Assembly: GCA_959347315.1 (NCBI GenBank)
Contig: OY365819.1
Location: forward strand, 23,206,589-23,270,588
Direction of reading: 5' to 3'
Source of the DNA: Bimastos eiseni
Lineage: Eukaryota; Annelida; Clitellata; Crassiclitellata; Lumbricidae
DNA length: 64,000 nucleotides
Below the pieces are notes generated by a model that saw only the letters and a list, made by a program, of their open reading frames with translations, made no database searches and had not been told where the DNA came from. Numbering within the stretch: the first letter of the stretch is position 1; every line of letters begins with the position of its first letter. The position numbers and the translations under genes are program-made. Below are positions 23,901 to 39,100 of the stretch, piece by piece.

Positions 23901-26900
23901 TCTCTGACGTAGTTGTTTTTGTTGTAGATGGAAACCTCTGACATTAAAATAATTGATGTGGTTCTCAAAATGCTCTCTTGATAAGAATATCTTTGAATGC
24001 TTCTTAGGCGCACCTATTGTGTCTTGATGGCCAGCAGAACGTAAGTCATCTTCAACCAATCAATAGCTGCTCGTCGACACCATCATCGCATGTGCGAACG
24101 CTGTCACCCATCATTTCTCAACCCTATTGGCGTTACTTGGTACATAGAGATTCTGAACACCCTTGCCATCAACAGATGTTCAACGTGTGTGCGTGGGACA
24201 CTCACTGCAAGAGCCTCCTTGCGATCTTCGACTCGCGCGCGACCGTAAGTTGAGAAACTTACTATGCAATATACATGTATGCCTGCACACTATTGCAAAA
24301 TTCAAAGTGATGTAATATAATCGTTAAATAGGCTAGCGCGGAGAGCACCTCCGAATATATCATAAAATGTCGTAATAAAAAATGTCAATCACATTACATT
24401 TAAAAAATGTGTTTCAACCGATCTGAACTTACGTGATTCACATCTGATTCCAGTCCAGTCTATTGAACAAGTACAGGTAAACGAGCCTTCACCAATATGG
24501 CTACAAGTCCCTCCGTTAAAACAAGGTCGGGAATCGCAAGGGTTAATAGCTGCAATATAAGTTAATTATAATTATACACTTGCTAATACACAAGCATGAT
24601 TATCTTCATGATATCTGTGACAAATGCTCAACATATCAAACAATAATAAAATGATTAATGAAGCAATACGAAAATAGGTAATTATTGATATTAACAACTT
24701 GAAATACCGGTAACTCATGGCATTGGCCACCATCCATCCTGGGCTTTACATATTGACCACATTGCCAAAAAATAACTAAAAACATAGGCATACTGTCCAG
24801 AGTTTCTCACATTATCCCTAAATCCATCAGACTTCAACTATGCTACACTTTGATTTACCCATACTTAACCTACTGTAACCTAATCTGCTCTTCCAACTAC
24901 ACATCAAAGCTTAACAAACTTATAGTTCTACAAAAAAGGGATCGCGATACGTCTTACAGCAGGTGTCCATAGAAGTGAACATACTGACCCAATAGTTAAA
25001 GATCTTCAATTACTAACATTTGCTCAACTAAAAATACTTCAAATCGGTATATTTTTTCATCGCTATGAGCACGGTCTCCTCCCATCGGTATTCTCAAACT
25101 ATTTTTTCATGGGCTCTGATATCCATACATTTTGCACCAAAACGTCCTGTTAGAACCTGGACACCCCTACGAAAATTCAGTCTTAGGTCTTCTGGCCCGT
25201 TGATCTGGAACGCTCTCCCACTGAAAATACGTTTTTCTATTACCCCTCATTAGCTTAAAAACAAGTTGTGAGCCTTTTAAAGAAATGGTTTACACGTATA
25301 TGACCATGTCAGATCCTCACAGGGATTGGTCGATATTATAGCAGATGGTATCACTTTGGCTTAAAGGTCCCACACTTTTCGCCCATGCACACCTCCACAA
25401 TAGTTAAGTTAGTTAACTAGTTAAGAATTCTTTGTTTCTGGGAATTGATTTATTTATCTGAGTGCGCCAAGAATAGAAACAATGGTAATTACGGCGGTTT
25501 TCTTTTCTTTTCTATCGGTAATTCTGCTACTTGGGTGTCTCTTCTAGCGGGATTTCAATCGAACATATCAATGGAACAAAATAGGAATTATGATAATTAT
25601 GATTAACAGCTGTATGCAGATGTATCGTCGGCCATGTTTGTCTGCTGAGCGACTGCTTCGTCATTTCGATGCAACTGGAATTTTGGAATTTTCTGGTTCA
25701 AGGTTTTTGTATACGACTTAGTCGTCGGTTTTGCCAAGTATTTATATTTTTTAAAACGTATTTTGTTCGCATATTGCATCAGTCCATGTGACTGAATGCC
25801 ATGCCCGTCCTCATGATGTACGATCGTGTCTAAATCACATGTACATGGATCGTGTACGCCGATTGAGTCACAAGACCAACACAAGGGAGCGCCTCTTAGG
25901 CGCACCTCTTGTGTCTTGATGGCCAGCAGGACGCACGTCTTCTTCCAACAGCCAAAAACTGTCGTCGATACTGTCATCGCATGTGCGAACGCTGTCACCC
26001 ATCATTTCTCAACCCTATTCTCTGACCATCCATGCCATCCATTTGCTGTCAACAAGGAATCCGTTCAACGTGTGTGCGTGGGCCACCCACTGGTGACCCT
26101 CTCAGCCTACTGTGCAGTGTACACACCTTTGCAAACTGATGCAATGAAATCGTTAGAGCGCCTCTGATTAGATATCATGAAATGGCGTAATATAAATTTC
26201 AGTCACATTACATTTAAAAATGTGTTTCAGCTGATCTGAACTTACGTGATTCACATCTGATTCCAGTCCAATGTATTGGACAAGTACAGGTAAACGAGCC
26301 TTCACCAATATGGTTACAAGTCCCACCGTTGAAACAAGGTCGGGAATCGCAAGGGTTAATAGCTGCAACAAAAATCAATTCTAATTGTTCACTTCGAAAA
26401 ATCGTAATTAAGATATCTTCACCCCTGTGAATAAGCTGGCTCTCGCGACATCGCTTTTGTGTAAGCGGTGCAGAGAGCGCTTCCAAATTGAAATATCGAA
26501 GTGGCGCTATATAAATTTTCAATTATATTACATATAATGTGTGTTTCAGCTGATCTAAACTTACGTGATTCACATCTGATTCCAGTCCAATGTATTGGAC
26601 AAGTACAGGTAAACGAGCCTTCACCAATATGGTTACAGGTCCCTCCGTTAAAACAAGGTTGGGAATCACAAGGGTTAATAGCTGCAACATAAATCAATTC
26701 TAATTATCCTTTTAGAAAAATCGTAATTAAGATTATCTTCATGATATCTGAGGTAAATGCTCATCATATCAAACAATAGTAGAATGATTAATGAAGCAAT
26801 ACGATAATAAAGGACAATGGTCGTACACATGACGAATAAAATCAGTGTCCATCATCGCGTAATAAAACACAGAAGATGAATGAAAGGCAATCAATGACTT

Positions 26901-29900
26901 TCTGTGGAGACTAGTTAGGAGAGATGTAGATATGTAGATGTGTAGGCCTACAGCTTATTAGCCTTGCCTGTTAACAGCAGTTATTACAAACATTTAGATA
27001 TAAAACCATAATTGCGATATATGCCAGCAACGTGTGTTGCTCGGATAGGTAATGACAGGCTCATCTTTAGGCAATCCAGGGTTCGTTAGAGAATGTTCCT
27101 CTTACTTTTATCGCAGCTTGAACGGTCTTTAAATATTATGTCGAAACGGCATTGTTCACTGTGGTTAGAGGGAGATTCGAAGTAAGAAGAATCTAACGCT
27201 CTTTGGAATTCGAACCTTACTTTTACCAGTTACACGAAAGGGATTACCACATGTGCGTAATTCATTCTCTATAAGTTTAATCAAGGATTGTACTAGGTCA
27301 GAATTCATTCCATGACACTATTTAAATTTCTGTGAAGTAAAACTCTTATCCACAGAAATAAAAGTTACAATTGGAAATTCTCTAAAGTATTACCATTGCA
27401 AAGTTGCACACATTCAACATTATGATCCGAGAGGGAGCATCCCTCAAAACGCCCACTTTAATGAAAGATGGCTGCGGGAATGTGGGTGGTGCCATTCTCT
27501 TCGTGGGATGATGGAGATTCATAAAATGTATAGTGGGTGTCGTTCACTCACTGCAGGCTTTGAGAAATCAAGACGGATGCAAAAATGGCTGCCAAGAAAT
27601 ATATGTTGCAATATCTCAATATCTCTGGAACTGTTCATAATAGAAAGGTGATTTTAGTGCCTAAGCTTCTTTGCCAATGAATTTAAAAGATATACTTTTA
27701 ATGTCGTATGAACATCACGTCACCTTGAAGGTCAAGGTCACATGGCTAAAATTGTCAATCAGCCATTTGGCCTATTCATTAAATATAAATTATACAGTGC
27801 TGTGTTCGGTTTTCAGAGGCAATGAATTTTAAAAGTGCATTTTCAGTATTGCAAGAAGATCACTTGACGTTCACATCATGTGACGTTAGACATGGTCAAC
27901 GACAGTCAAGCACGACCGGTCACCAAAGTGACATCGATCGATGATGCAGCAGAACAGATTGGTTCATGTTATGTGAGACTTGTCACGTGCTCCAGACATT
28001 CAGGGTCGATAAGACATTTATCAGAAAGATAAAATGAATTCGGTGTCAATTAGGCCTACATGGTTTTTAGGGGGCCAAGAATTAAGAAATGTATTTTCAA
28101 TATCGTCTGAACATCATGCGACCTGTCAGTGGTCACTTGATCGAAATGGTGAATCACCCACATTCTATTTTAGGAAATTATTATAAATGCTGCTGATTAA
28201 AAGTATATTCTTTATATTTATTTAAATTGCTATTAGTATTACTGTTACAAGTCACAACACAGACTAATCAGGTGGAGCACATCGACTCTTGAAAAATGAC
28301 CACCACTCATCATATGACCAATTGCAGAATGGTGTCTGGACTACAATCGTTCATTTTCTTTGGTTATAACCTTCAAATTGTGTATAAGTAGTTTGCTTTT
28401 ACGTTGACATAGATACATCGTTCCATCGGAAGCGAAAATTAACCTCGATACAACTGACAGTTCGTATATGCTTAATGTAGGTCCACCAGTCAGCAGATAA
28501 TTCCGTTTCAGTTCAATCAATTTTGACAGCAGACTTTCTTTTCTGCATTGGAACAAAGTTCATTTTGATTTTCTTGACTGGCGCTCATGAGCTAGTCTTT
28601 CCTTCAGCAATTCATCTATCCATTTAGCAACTGTTCTATATGCAGATGAGTCCAGGTGATATGAGCTATCCATTGCTTGAATTATTATTTGGTAATTTGG
28701 GACCACCGTTGACAGGATAACCGAAGCCATAACTTAGACACTAAAATCACCTTTCTACCATGAATAGATCCAGAGATAATGCATTTCTTGGCAGCCATTT
28801 TGCCGCCATCTTGCTTTATGAAAGTCTGCAGAGGTGAAGACACTTACTATTAAATTTTATTAAACTCTGTCATCATACGAAGAGAATGACACCATTCCAT
28901 CACCAGGTGTCATTCCATCACCAGGTGTCATTCCATCACTAAGCCTGCCATGGGATGGCAAGTACTCTAGGACTATAAACGGGAACGTCGTCATCTCGAT
29001 GGCTCATCACCTCTATCAGATATAAATTTGCATTTGAACTCCAGAAAAATCCTTGTAATCTCATGTGCAAGCCTACACGATCATTCCGCTAGAAATTATT
29101 TGGAACCTGATCAATGTCGTGACGATTCACTTATAGAAAATGAATTCGTCAGCCTATTATCGTCCGGAGACCACCGATCGCTGCTGATGCACGAACAAAA
29201 GTTCTAGACGCTGATAAATAGGGCGCCTACAAATGAATCTTCGATCAGCTCAATTTGCTATGCATCTTCGAATTTCCCTGCAATTACTGATATCGTCTGT
29301 TAGGCCAGTTAGGATACATCAATAGATCTACGTCTAATCTTCTGATAGCAATTTATACTTACCAGATTTTCATTGAATTATCCAATCAGACAGTATAGTA
29401 CACATCCATATTTACATCAAAGAATAATTACAAGACCTGATTCAATTACTAGCAATCATGGCTACAATCAGTAGCTGTGGAAATGATCCTCTTCTTCACA
29501 ACCAACACAACTCTTAACCATTTTGGGCACTATATTATATATATATATATATATATATTCCTCATAAATATGTATATATATATTCCTCGTAATCTCATGT
29601 ACAAGCCTATTCTAGATATTTTGTAAATAAGCCTACTACTATTGTGAATTTACAAAGCATTCTAACGAATAGTAAGTATTCTTATAACTGATAATGATTA
29701 TGAAATAAAATATCAACTTGATCTGCCACCACCTACTTCACGACCGAACACGGTTATGGTTATGCTTACATGTAGGTCTATAAGTTTTTAACCTGATGAT
29801 TGTGTAGGCCTACTTACGTGATTCGCATCTCAGTCCTGTCCAGTATATTGGGCAAGTACAGGTGTAAGAGCCGCCGCCAAGATTGTTACAAGTGCCGCCA

Positions 29901-32900
29901 TTGAAACAAGGGTAGGATTCGCAAGGGTTTGTAACTGCAACATGAATCATCCATTATAGAGGCCTATCTAAAACAATCACTGCAATCAATGCTCTCCATA
30001 TCAAATAACCAGTTAAGGAGACGATACTAAAACACTAAACAACATCGTCGTACACTTTGTGAGCGTGCTTTCCCAAATCATTAATATCGTTATGTGTGGG
30101 AATCGAGATTTGATTTGTCTACTTAGTTAATATTCGTGTTCTGGCTTTTGATTGACAGCAGTGTTGTGTGCATATGAACCACGGTGTCCGACATATATAC
30201 AATGTCAGTTATTCTTTGCGCACAGTATTTCTCTGACGAGAAAACTCTCTGCCGAAAATCATCTCCTCACTAATAGCTTACACACAGAACTTCAGAAACA
30301 TTCGTCACATTGCAAAGGTAGTGAGAAAAGAACGTAGTTAGGAAGAGTATTAGTAGCCATTTCAATGAACGAGCGTCACATAGTTACTAATAAATAGCAG
30401 GTCCCCACCACAGTACTAACTGCAAATTCGTCTTTGAAGCCGATCTTCGACCTGTTACCAGCTCTTCGAAACAGCCGTCGTGTGAGCTGGACCCGCTACT
30501 ACCGTTCATCATTGGTATGTAGTACTACTACATGTAGATGACATTGTTTCATTTCTTGTAAGCATGTTTGATAGAGCATTAACCTTCTATCATCCCAGAA
30601 CTTTTTCATAGTATTTACAACACTGAAGGTTAGTCTGGACCTAAATGTTTCTCCAGGACAGCAAACCTATTCTTTAATTACTGCTTATACTGTTGTCGCT
30701 GTGCTTCTTCTTTTAATTAGGCTGCAATTCGTAGACCCCTATTTATAGCCATTCTCCTACTTTTCCGTTTTAGCTTCTTAACATTAAGCGAATACAGACC
30801 AAGAAAAACGGACGAATGATTTTGAATGATGGAAGTGGAAAATCATAGTTCAGGGGGTCCTGTTTCGAAGCGAATTTAACGGAGCTAAAGCGACATATGC
30901 TTGCTTAGAATCATCGCTTTTAGTGCTTCGGATAAATTAAAGTAGAGGTTCTCAACCTGTGGTCCGTGGACCACCTCTGGTTCTCCATCCCCAACGCAGT
31001 ACCTCGTACACATATTTCCTCCTAGAATATTCTGACAACTTACATGTTTCGCAGCGAATTCCAGTGAATCTGTCAGGACACGAACAGGTGAAACTGAGGC
31101 CACTGGATATACATGTTCCATCATTGAGACAGGGGTTACTCGAGCAAGGATCATACTCTGCAAAAATTAGAAGATGTGTTGCACGCTTTTACTTACAATG
31201 ACTTTGATTTTATCACATATCGGCGTACGCCAATTTGATCTTCCAGATAGGAACAAAAGAACTTTCTGCCAGGATTGCTGTACATAGCCATCTATTAGGC
31301 ACCCTCCTTGTGTCCTCTAAGAGTCTACCGTACCCAAAGACTGAATCCCTCACAAAGTTAGGCCTAGTTAACTCAATTACTAGGGACTGTTTGATAGCTC
31401 TGTAATATCATGAACCTGTAAGTCTCTGCAGCGATATTTCTCTTTCAATAAACAAAGATACAATACAGAGTTTATCGATCTGAAATTTATAGAAATAATG
31501 ATAGTTCTGAATGCCGATATTAGTCCTAGATTATTACGAACTAAGGCAACCACCGTTGACTTCCAATTTCGTTTATGTTACTAAAACAGTAACACAACCT
31601 GCATCCCTACGCATGGCTGATCTTTGTATACGCTACTTAGCCTGCATTTTGAATGAATTCAATCACGGGATGTGGTTTCTTTTAGTTTTTATGCAAAATC
31701 TTACTTAATTAATTCGTGTTCAATTTGTGTATATCAATATGTGAGTATAATTTCATGTGACGACTTGCAATGCATACTTACTCGTCGTGGTTAATGTTGG
31801 GTCGTAGCATGGATCTTGTTGGCAGGTGGTCGATTCGAACACACAAGCCTCGACTGTATGATCATAATACGTGCCGGGTTGACAGACCATGAAGTATTCC
31901 TCACTTCCGGAACATAGAAGAAAATAGTCGCATCTGCCACACCATTGGTAGACACCATTATGAGTGACATCGCAGTGTTCTATGCAGTCGGGTCCAGTAG
32001 TATCACAGAGGATGGCTACAAAATATTGAATTAGATACATGATTATTTTTTGTCATCATCATCATCACCACCACCACCAACACCATCATCATCATTTATT
32101 AATTATTATTATTATTATTTAATTATAAGTAGCATTTCTGTCGGCTGTCTAGGTTTAATGTTATAATTATTATCATATAGTACTGATATTTGGAGGCTCT
32201 CTTATTGCTCTTTCCAAGAAATCAGAGGGTCTCAGACCAATTGTCATCGGATATGTATGGCGCAGGCTGGCAGCAAAATGTACCAATAGTTATGCCCTAA
32301 AAAGATTTTGACAGTTCTTCACCCCGCTCCAGGTAGACATTGCAAACCCTGACGAACATGCAACGAGACCAAATCTTGGTAAAATTGGACTTCGCAAATG
32401 TTTTCAACACACTGCGGAGAGATGTAATGCTTCGAGCCGTCCATGACACCATCCCAGAACTTTATGCGTTCACCCACCAGGCATATTCAATTGAGGCCAA
32501 CCTACAATTCGGTCGATTTGTAGTGAGGTTGGGACCTCAGCTGGGAGACCCGAAAGGGCCTCTGCTGTTTTGCCTGCCCCTACAGCCGACGTTAAGGGAA
32601 TTGCGGTCTCCGTTCAAGCTTGGGTACCTCGATGATCTTTCCCTAGGTGGAAACGTGGATGACGTTCGGCAAGATTTGATCAGATAAAAGAGCTTGACCG
32701 ACCACGCTCGGAATTTCCCTGAACAGACTTAAATGTGAATACTACTCGGAGGCAGAGTTGATTGGAGAGGGTTTTGAGGACTTCAGAAGACGAGAACCAG
32801 AGGAACTGACCCTTTTGGGTTCTCCACTGTTCAGAGGGAAGGCCCTTGATGAAGCCCTGCAAGAACACAGCGAATACTTTGATCGAATATTGAAAGACCT

Positions 32901-33049
32901 TATGGACCTCCAGTCACAAGCAGCACTCATATTGCTGAAATCCTGTTTCGGGGTGGCAAAGATGACTTACCGATGGGGAAGCAAACCTATAACAGTAATA
33001 ATATTAATACAATAATAACAATGACAATGACATTAATACGATGATGATG

Positions 33050-33101
<52 letters not shown>

Positions 33102-36100
33102 TAGTTAATAGGTCTAATTTTATTATTATTATATATCGTCACTATGGGTCTTAAAGGTAAGTTAGGAGTGATGTCGTCCGGAGTAGCACTGCTCGTTGGA
33201 CTCATGAGCAGTGAAAGTTTCCTTGAAAGCACCTGCATTATAATAACGTTGAATAGTCATCGAGATGCGCTGGTAGAGGAAAGTCGTCTCCCTCTGCTCC
33301 CCAGTGACGGCGCTCAATTTGTGTCCCAGTTCTGAAAGGAAGCTTTGGCCTTCGGAATTGATTGGGTCAAAGGTTTCGAATGCCACCGGTGTGAAGACGT
33401 ACGTGGAGGCTAGCTCGGCGTATTTCTGAGTTTTGAGGTTCGCCGCCCTCTCGGCCGCAACGCCCGCTCTCTGCTATGTTTCTGGCAGATACGACGTGGC
33501 CTTTTTATCTGACATAGTCGTGTGACTCGCGTCCCATATATCAGACATCGACCTGCCCGCTATGATATACGAGTCTAGTCTTCTCCCGTCTGATCGCGTC
33601 AAGCCCACCGGCTTTTTGACCGAGGGGATTCCTACACGGATTAGACTCCTGCATATAATTATGGTGGTCCAGGGTCGCATGTCTGGGCTAGCGTCCAGTG
33701 CCCAGGCCACATGAGAGACCGTGATATCCGTTTACCTAAATAGAGAGCAGCTGCAAGTGCCTCACGATCCAGACCCCTCCAATGTCAGAACTGTCTGGCG
33801 ATGCATAGAATTGGCTGTTAAATAAACGGTGTCTAAGCGACCATGATCCGAGATGGTGGTCGACGTAGTGTGAATTAAGCCTCGAAATGCTCACTTTGGA
33901 TATCAATCCGCGCTGTCAGGTACTTAACTCATTGAGCCATTCATAAATATATGGACCATGTTTTTACCAGATAATATATCGCAGAATCAGTCATAATGGT
34001 CGCACATGATTGTGACACCCGTGTCGTATAGAAAGTCACGTGGCTACTAAGAGTTTGTAAGGCCGTGAAGTTGCTTTCGATGACCATCACACTGCCGTCA
34101 ATGCAAGAATACTGCCTCTCGTCTCATTCCTCGTCCTCCTCAACAACTTCTTCTTCACACGTCATTGTAGCAATATCGTCGTTTCATTCGAATATCTCCT
34201 CTGTTTATCTTCCACGTTAAAGGATGCTTCAGATAGGCTTTCATTTAGATTCTTCACCGCAGTCTCGGTAACCTTCACCTTCATCACTGTGATCCCAATT
34301 CATGTCCACTGGTCGAACGCCTCTCAGTAGAAATCTTGAAATGTTCGATTACATTACATCACATTACTGGTTGGCCCAAACTCGAGATCTTTCAAGTATA
34401 ATATTACGAATTAACAATATTGTCTACATTAACGTACAAATCCCAGCAAACGCCTTAAATGAGACTTTGTTATCGGTTTCGGCGTGTCAAACATCGCTCT
34501 AACTTTATGATGAAATATTTCCTTATTTCCTTATTCCTTCGTCCCGAACAAACGACATGTCTAATTAAGTTGATTACAGACTATACAAAATCACATTAAT
34601 TTAAGTTCAGCGTGAATTTGTTTCCCGTCTGTACAAGAAGTTATTCAACGGCCTTACCTCCAATGACGTTCAGTGAACCCCTTAACTTGTAATTGTACAT
34701 CATTAACAGCTATAAAAAGCGTTCTTCTTGAATTGGTCATACCGAACGCAACTCTTGTCTATTCAAGTAAAGCATAAAGTCATAAATATCATTTCCAATT
34801 GATCCGTGTCCACAACTTCTAACAATTTGCCGTTACAATTTTCATGAACACTTCATCAACAACGGGCATCAGATATTGACATTAAACGGTTAAACTATTA
34901 TAGCGTAGCAATAATCAAAAGCCAAACAAAGCCAATTTTGACAATAAACAACGGTCATGCCATTGGGCTGATCGAAGGTTTGACAATGCTCATCATGTCA
35001 ATCAGATCATCAATCGGTCCTTAACCCCGGATCGATAAGTCAGTGATTCAGTTGTACACGGTATACAGATAACTCAGTGCACTTCAGAATCTAGTTAACT
35101 TCCGTGCAGTACGACAGTTCAAAGACCAGGCGCGTTAGAACACTTATCAGAATATTTGGACGGCACATCAGTGTTTGTTCAAATTGAACAGCTGTAGCTT
35201 CAGTTTATGTTTTCAACTGCATTTAAGAGATCTGTTGAGAAATCGTCGCACTAGGGGACCCCCTCTCTTTCTAGTCGGTCTTGTTCCCACGGTCAGCGCT
35301 CCTCGGTTTCCCTGATCGTGCACCCTCCCACTCAAGCTTCGCTCCTTCCCCTCGCTTTTCTGTCGCCAGCTCTCTTCTCAATGCTCTCTCTTTCTCACGC
35401 TTTATCTGTTGGCACTGCTCTTGTTTGTTCTTTCCTCCCTCGCTTTCTGTCGTCAGCCTGCTCTTCGCCTGTCGGCGATTCCTTTGTGTGGCCGTTTTTG
35501 GTGGGAATTTGTTTCCTAAAATCTTCGCCAGGTGTTCTCTTTCCCAGGGTCGAGGGCGGTTTCAGCGCTATAAAAGGGGGCCCGGTTTTAGTCGAAAAGA
35601 GAGTCCGAGGAAGACCGTCAGAAGGAGCAGTCGAAGCACGGCCTGATCGAACCGAAGAGAGCAGTCTGATCTCCGCCAGCCGAGGGGAACAGTTCGAATA
35701 AGTCCGACATAGCGACACGGGGTCTGCCGGTCAACAGTAGGCTACCTGAAAAAGAGTACGGCAGTGAGATTGTGAGGAGGTGGTCACTCGTTCGTTGAGA
35801 GGACGACCGGCCAGGGCGAGATTTGGCGTCTGTCAAGAAATACAGAAATATTGCAGAATTGTCGTGGTTAAGTCCTCTGCCGGACCGGAGAGGCCGAAAT
35901 TCGCGCGTGACATCCTTGTAGTAGAGACCCCCCTCAGATTTCGCCACATTGGTACCAGAAGTGGGGTGCGCGTTGGGTCTATATTCATTCGCGACGACTA
36001 GATCTGATGGAGGCCGAACAGAGCACCATAATCTACACCCTGCTGGACCTCGCCGATCCACCGACGAGTAGCTCTACGCCTGCTGTTCGGAAACCGACTG

Positions 36101-39100
36101 CCGAGACGCCCAGAAGCAGAAATTGTCTGCTTGAGAGTATTGACTTTGACGGACCGAGGTCGATATTGTTGGACGACCATGAGAAAAAGAAAGAGGCGAC
36201 AACGATGTCGAAACAACCGGAATGTGTCGGCGTCCACCTGGTTAACCGACCGACACCCATGAAACCCGGAAAGTTCGACGGGACGGGATCTCTGGAGTCG
36301 TTCCTCGCCCAGTTTGAAGTGTGTGCGACACACAATCGTTGGACGGCTGTGGACAGCGTCGACTTTTTGAGATGCGCGCTGGAAAAAGCCGCAACGCAGC
36401 TCCTATGGAACTTCGGAGCTCGTCAAGATGTTACGTATGAAGAGTTGGTTGAGCGGTTACGGCAAAGGTATGGTGCAGAGGGCCAAGCAGAGACGTTCAA
36501 AGCCCAATTGTACTATCGTCGTCAACGCACCGAGGAGAATCTGAGCGATCTCTTGCACGAGATACGCAGGCTTGTCGTTCTTGCTTATCCGGTCCCCTCA
36601 AATGAAACGACGCAGATAATTGCTCGAGACGCGTTCCTTGAGGCCATGCGGGATCGCGATCTGTCGCTTAAAGTTCGTGAAAGAGAACCGAAGACTCTCG
36701 ATGAAGCCTACCGTATGGCACTGCGTCTAGAAGCGTACCAGCGCACAACGGACTCCGACGACCGACGACGTCCACCTAACCGAGTGAGGGCTACGCAAGA
36801 GGCAGACGTAAGCGCACAGATACAGTCGCAACTGGACCGATTCCTTGCGACGCAACGTCAGGAACAGGATAAATGGCAGCGCTCAATGGAAAGCCGCATC
36901 GATAGACACTTGCAGGATCTGCAGCGTGCTCACGCCTGGCCGAACGACGGACCGGGTTCGAACGCCCATCCAGGAGGAAGTCACGAAGGGACCGCCAGAC
37001 GAATGGTTACCTGCTACAATTGCGGCCGGGCCGGCCATATCGCCCGAAATTGTCGCCAGCCACGCCGCAGCAACGAGACAGCGTCTCCGGGACCGAAATT
37101 CGTGTTTTAGGGGAAATTACTGTCCCGATTAAGGTCCGCAATGGGTTTGTTGTACCTACCGACTTTTTGGTCTCCGACCAGGTCACAGAACCCATGTTAG
37201 ATATGGATTGGTTGAGAGGGCACCGAGTCAGATTGAGTTTTGGGACTGGATTTTTGTACGTAGGTCGTAGACGTATCTCCTTGGTGCGGGGAAATGGTTC
37301 CGCGTGGTGTCGGCGCGTGATCGTCGCCGAACAGTTCATAGTGTCGCCCAAAAGCCAGCAGGACGTCTCCGTTAGAACTCTTTATGGGAGTTTATCTGCC
37401 GTTTCATCGGCTTGGATGACAGATGCTTGTGAGGTCCGACCAGGAGTTCATGTTGCGCGGGTAGTGTTAGGGGATAAGCAGAACGACGCCCAGATTCGAG
37501 TGATGAATCTGACGGAGGAAACAGTAACGTTGGATAAGGATCAGCTGCTAGGAGGTTTACACCCAGTTGAAGTCGACAGGTGTGTTGAACAGGACAACAG
37601 GAAAGTTGGGACGGTGTTGCCATGTGAGACGTTGCTGGCCGACTTACCTGAAGAGGTACCTCAAGAAATCCTCAAATCGCTTGGAGCGATTGTTGAAAGA
37701 TTATCAAGACGTCTTTTCGGTGACAGAGGAAGATTTGGGACGTACCTCAATTAGTATGCATAAAATTGAAACAGGAGATGAACGGCCAATACGACAGCCA
37801 TTGAGACGGCAACCTCTTCCTCACCGAACTGCCATTGACGAACATCTGAATAGGATGTTGGCAGAAGGAATTGTAGAACCAGCGGTGAGCGAATGGGCCG
37901 CGAATGTGGTTCTAGCACGAAAAAAGGATGGCACGTTGAGATTTTGTATCGATTATCGGCAACTCAACGATAAGAGGAAGAAGGATTCTTACCCACTCCC
38001 AAGAATCGACGAATGTCTAGACGCTCTCGCAGGCGGAGGCTGGTTTAATACTTTAGATTTGAGAAGCGGTTACCATCAGGTGGCTATGGATCCACGGGAC
38101 GCTGACAAGACTGCTTTTGTCACGAGGAAAGGCATTTTTCGTTGGAAAGTAATGCCCTTTGGGCTCTGTAACGCCCCAGCCACTTTTCAGAGACTGATGG
38201 ATATCGTTTTGTCAGGTCTGAATTTCGAAGTCTGCTTGGTCTACCTCGACGACGTTATCATCTTCGGAAGCACACCGGGAGAACATCTAGACAGACTGGA
38301 GCAAGTGTTCCAGCGATTACGAGAGGCCAACCTTAAGTTGAAGCCAAGCAAGTGCAAGTTGCTTCGTCGGACCGTAACGTTCTTGGGCCATGTTGTTACC
38401 CCGGATGGAGTTGCGGTTGATCCTTTCAAGATAAGAGACGTGGTCGAATGGCCTATTCCGGAAAGGCTAAGGGACGTGCGTGCTTTTCTGGGTTTGTGTT
38501 CGTACTACCGGAGGTTCATACGTAATTTTTCGGTTTTAGCGGCACCGCTATTCGCACTTACTAAGAAGGGACGTGCTTTCACCTGGGACGACACTTGCCA
38601 GGATGCATTTGCTCGCCTAAAGGTTTTGTTGACGACAGTTCCGATTCTTGCGTTACCGACTGTTGAAGGTGTCTACTTGTTAGATTGCGACGCCTGCGAT
38701 GTGGGACTCGGTGCTGTTTTGTCGCAACGAATAGACGGAGAAGAGAGAGTGATTGCCTACGGTAGCCGTCTGTTATCCAACGCCGAACGCAATTACTGCG
38801 TCACCCGGAAGGAACTGTTATCGGTCGTCTACTTTACGAAGTTATATCGGCAGTATTTGTTGGGGAAGCAGTTTGTCTTGAGAACCGACCATGCTGCTTT
38901 GCAGTGGTTGCAGCGCACTCCAGAACCTATTGGACATCAGTCACGATGGCTGGAACGTCTTGCGGAATTTGACTTCCAGATAGTCCATCGGCCGGGTCAG
39001 AGGCATGGGAACGCGGATGCTCTTTCTCGTAGGCCATGTCCTCAGTGTGGCCAGGAGGAGCGGAGTTTAGTAGCAGCTGTAACTACGATTGCTCAGGGTT

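Noticed and set aside
25603..26167. 131-codon minus and 113-codon plus frames between EGF exons 7 and 8
   Set aside because: They overlap each other, part is a duplicated intron block (also at 24.0 kb) without frame conservation, and neither has a recognised domain.
32186..33738. Twin-priming inversion of one LINE
   Set aside because: The inverted part is on the wrong side of the 3' end, and the two parts differ in divergence.
35281..35718. Open frames of 107-127 codons on both strands within the LTRs
   Set aside because: They lie wholly inside the LTR, recur in both copies, overlap the TATA box and show no domain; judged accidental.
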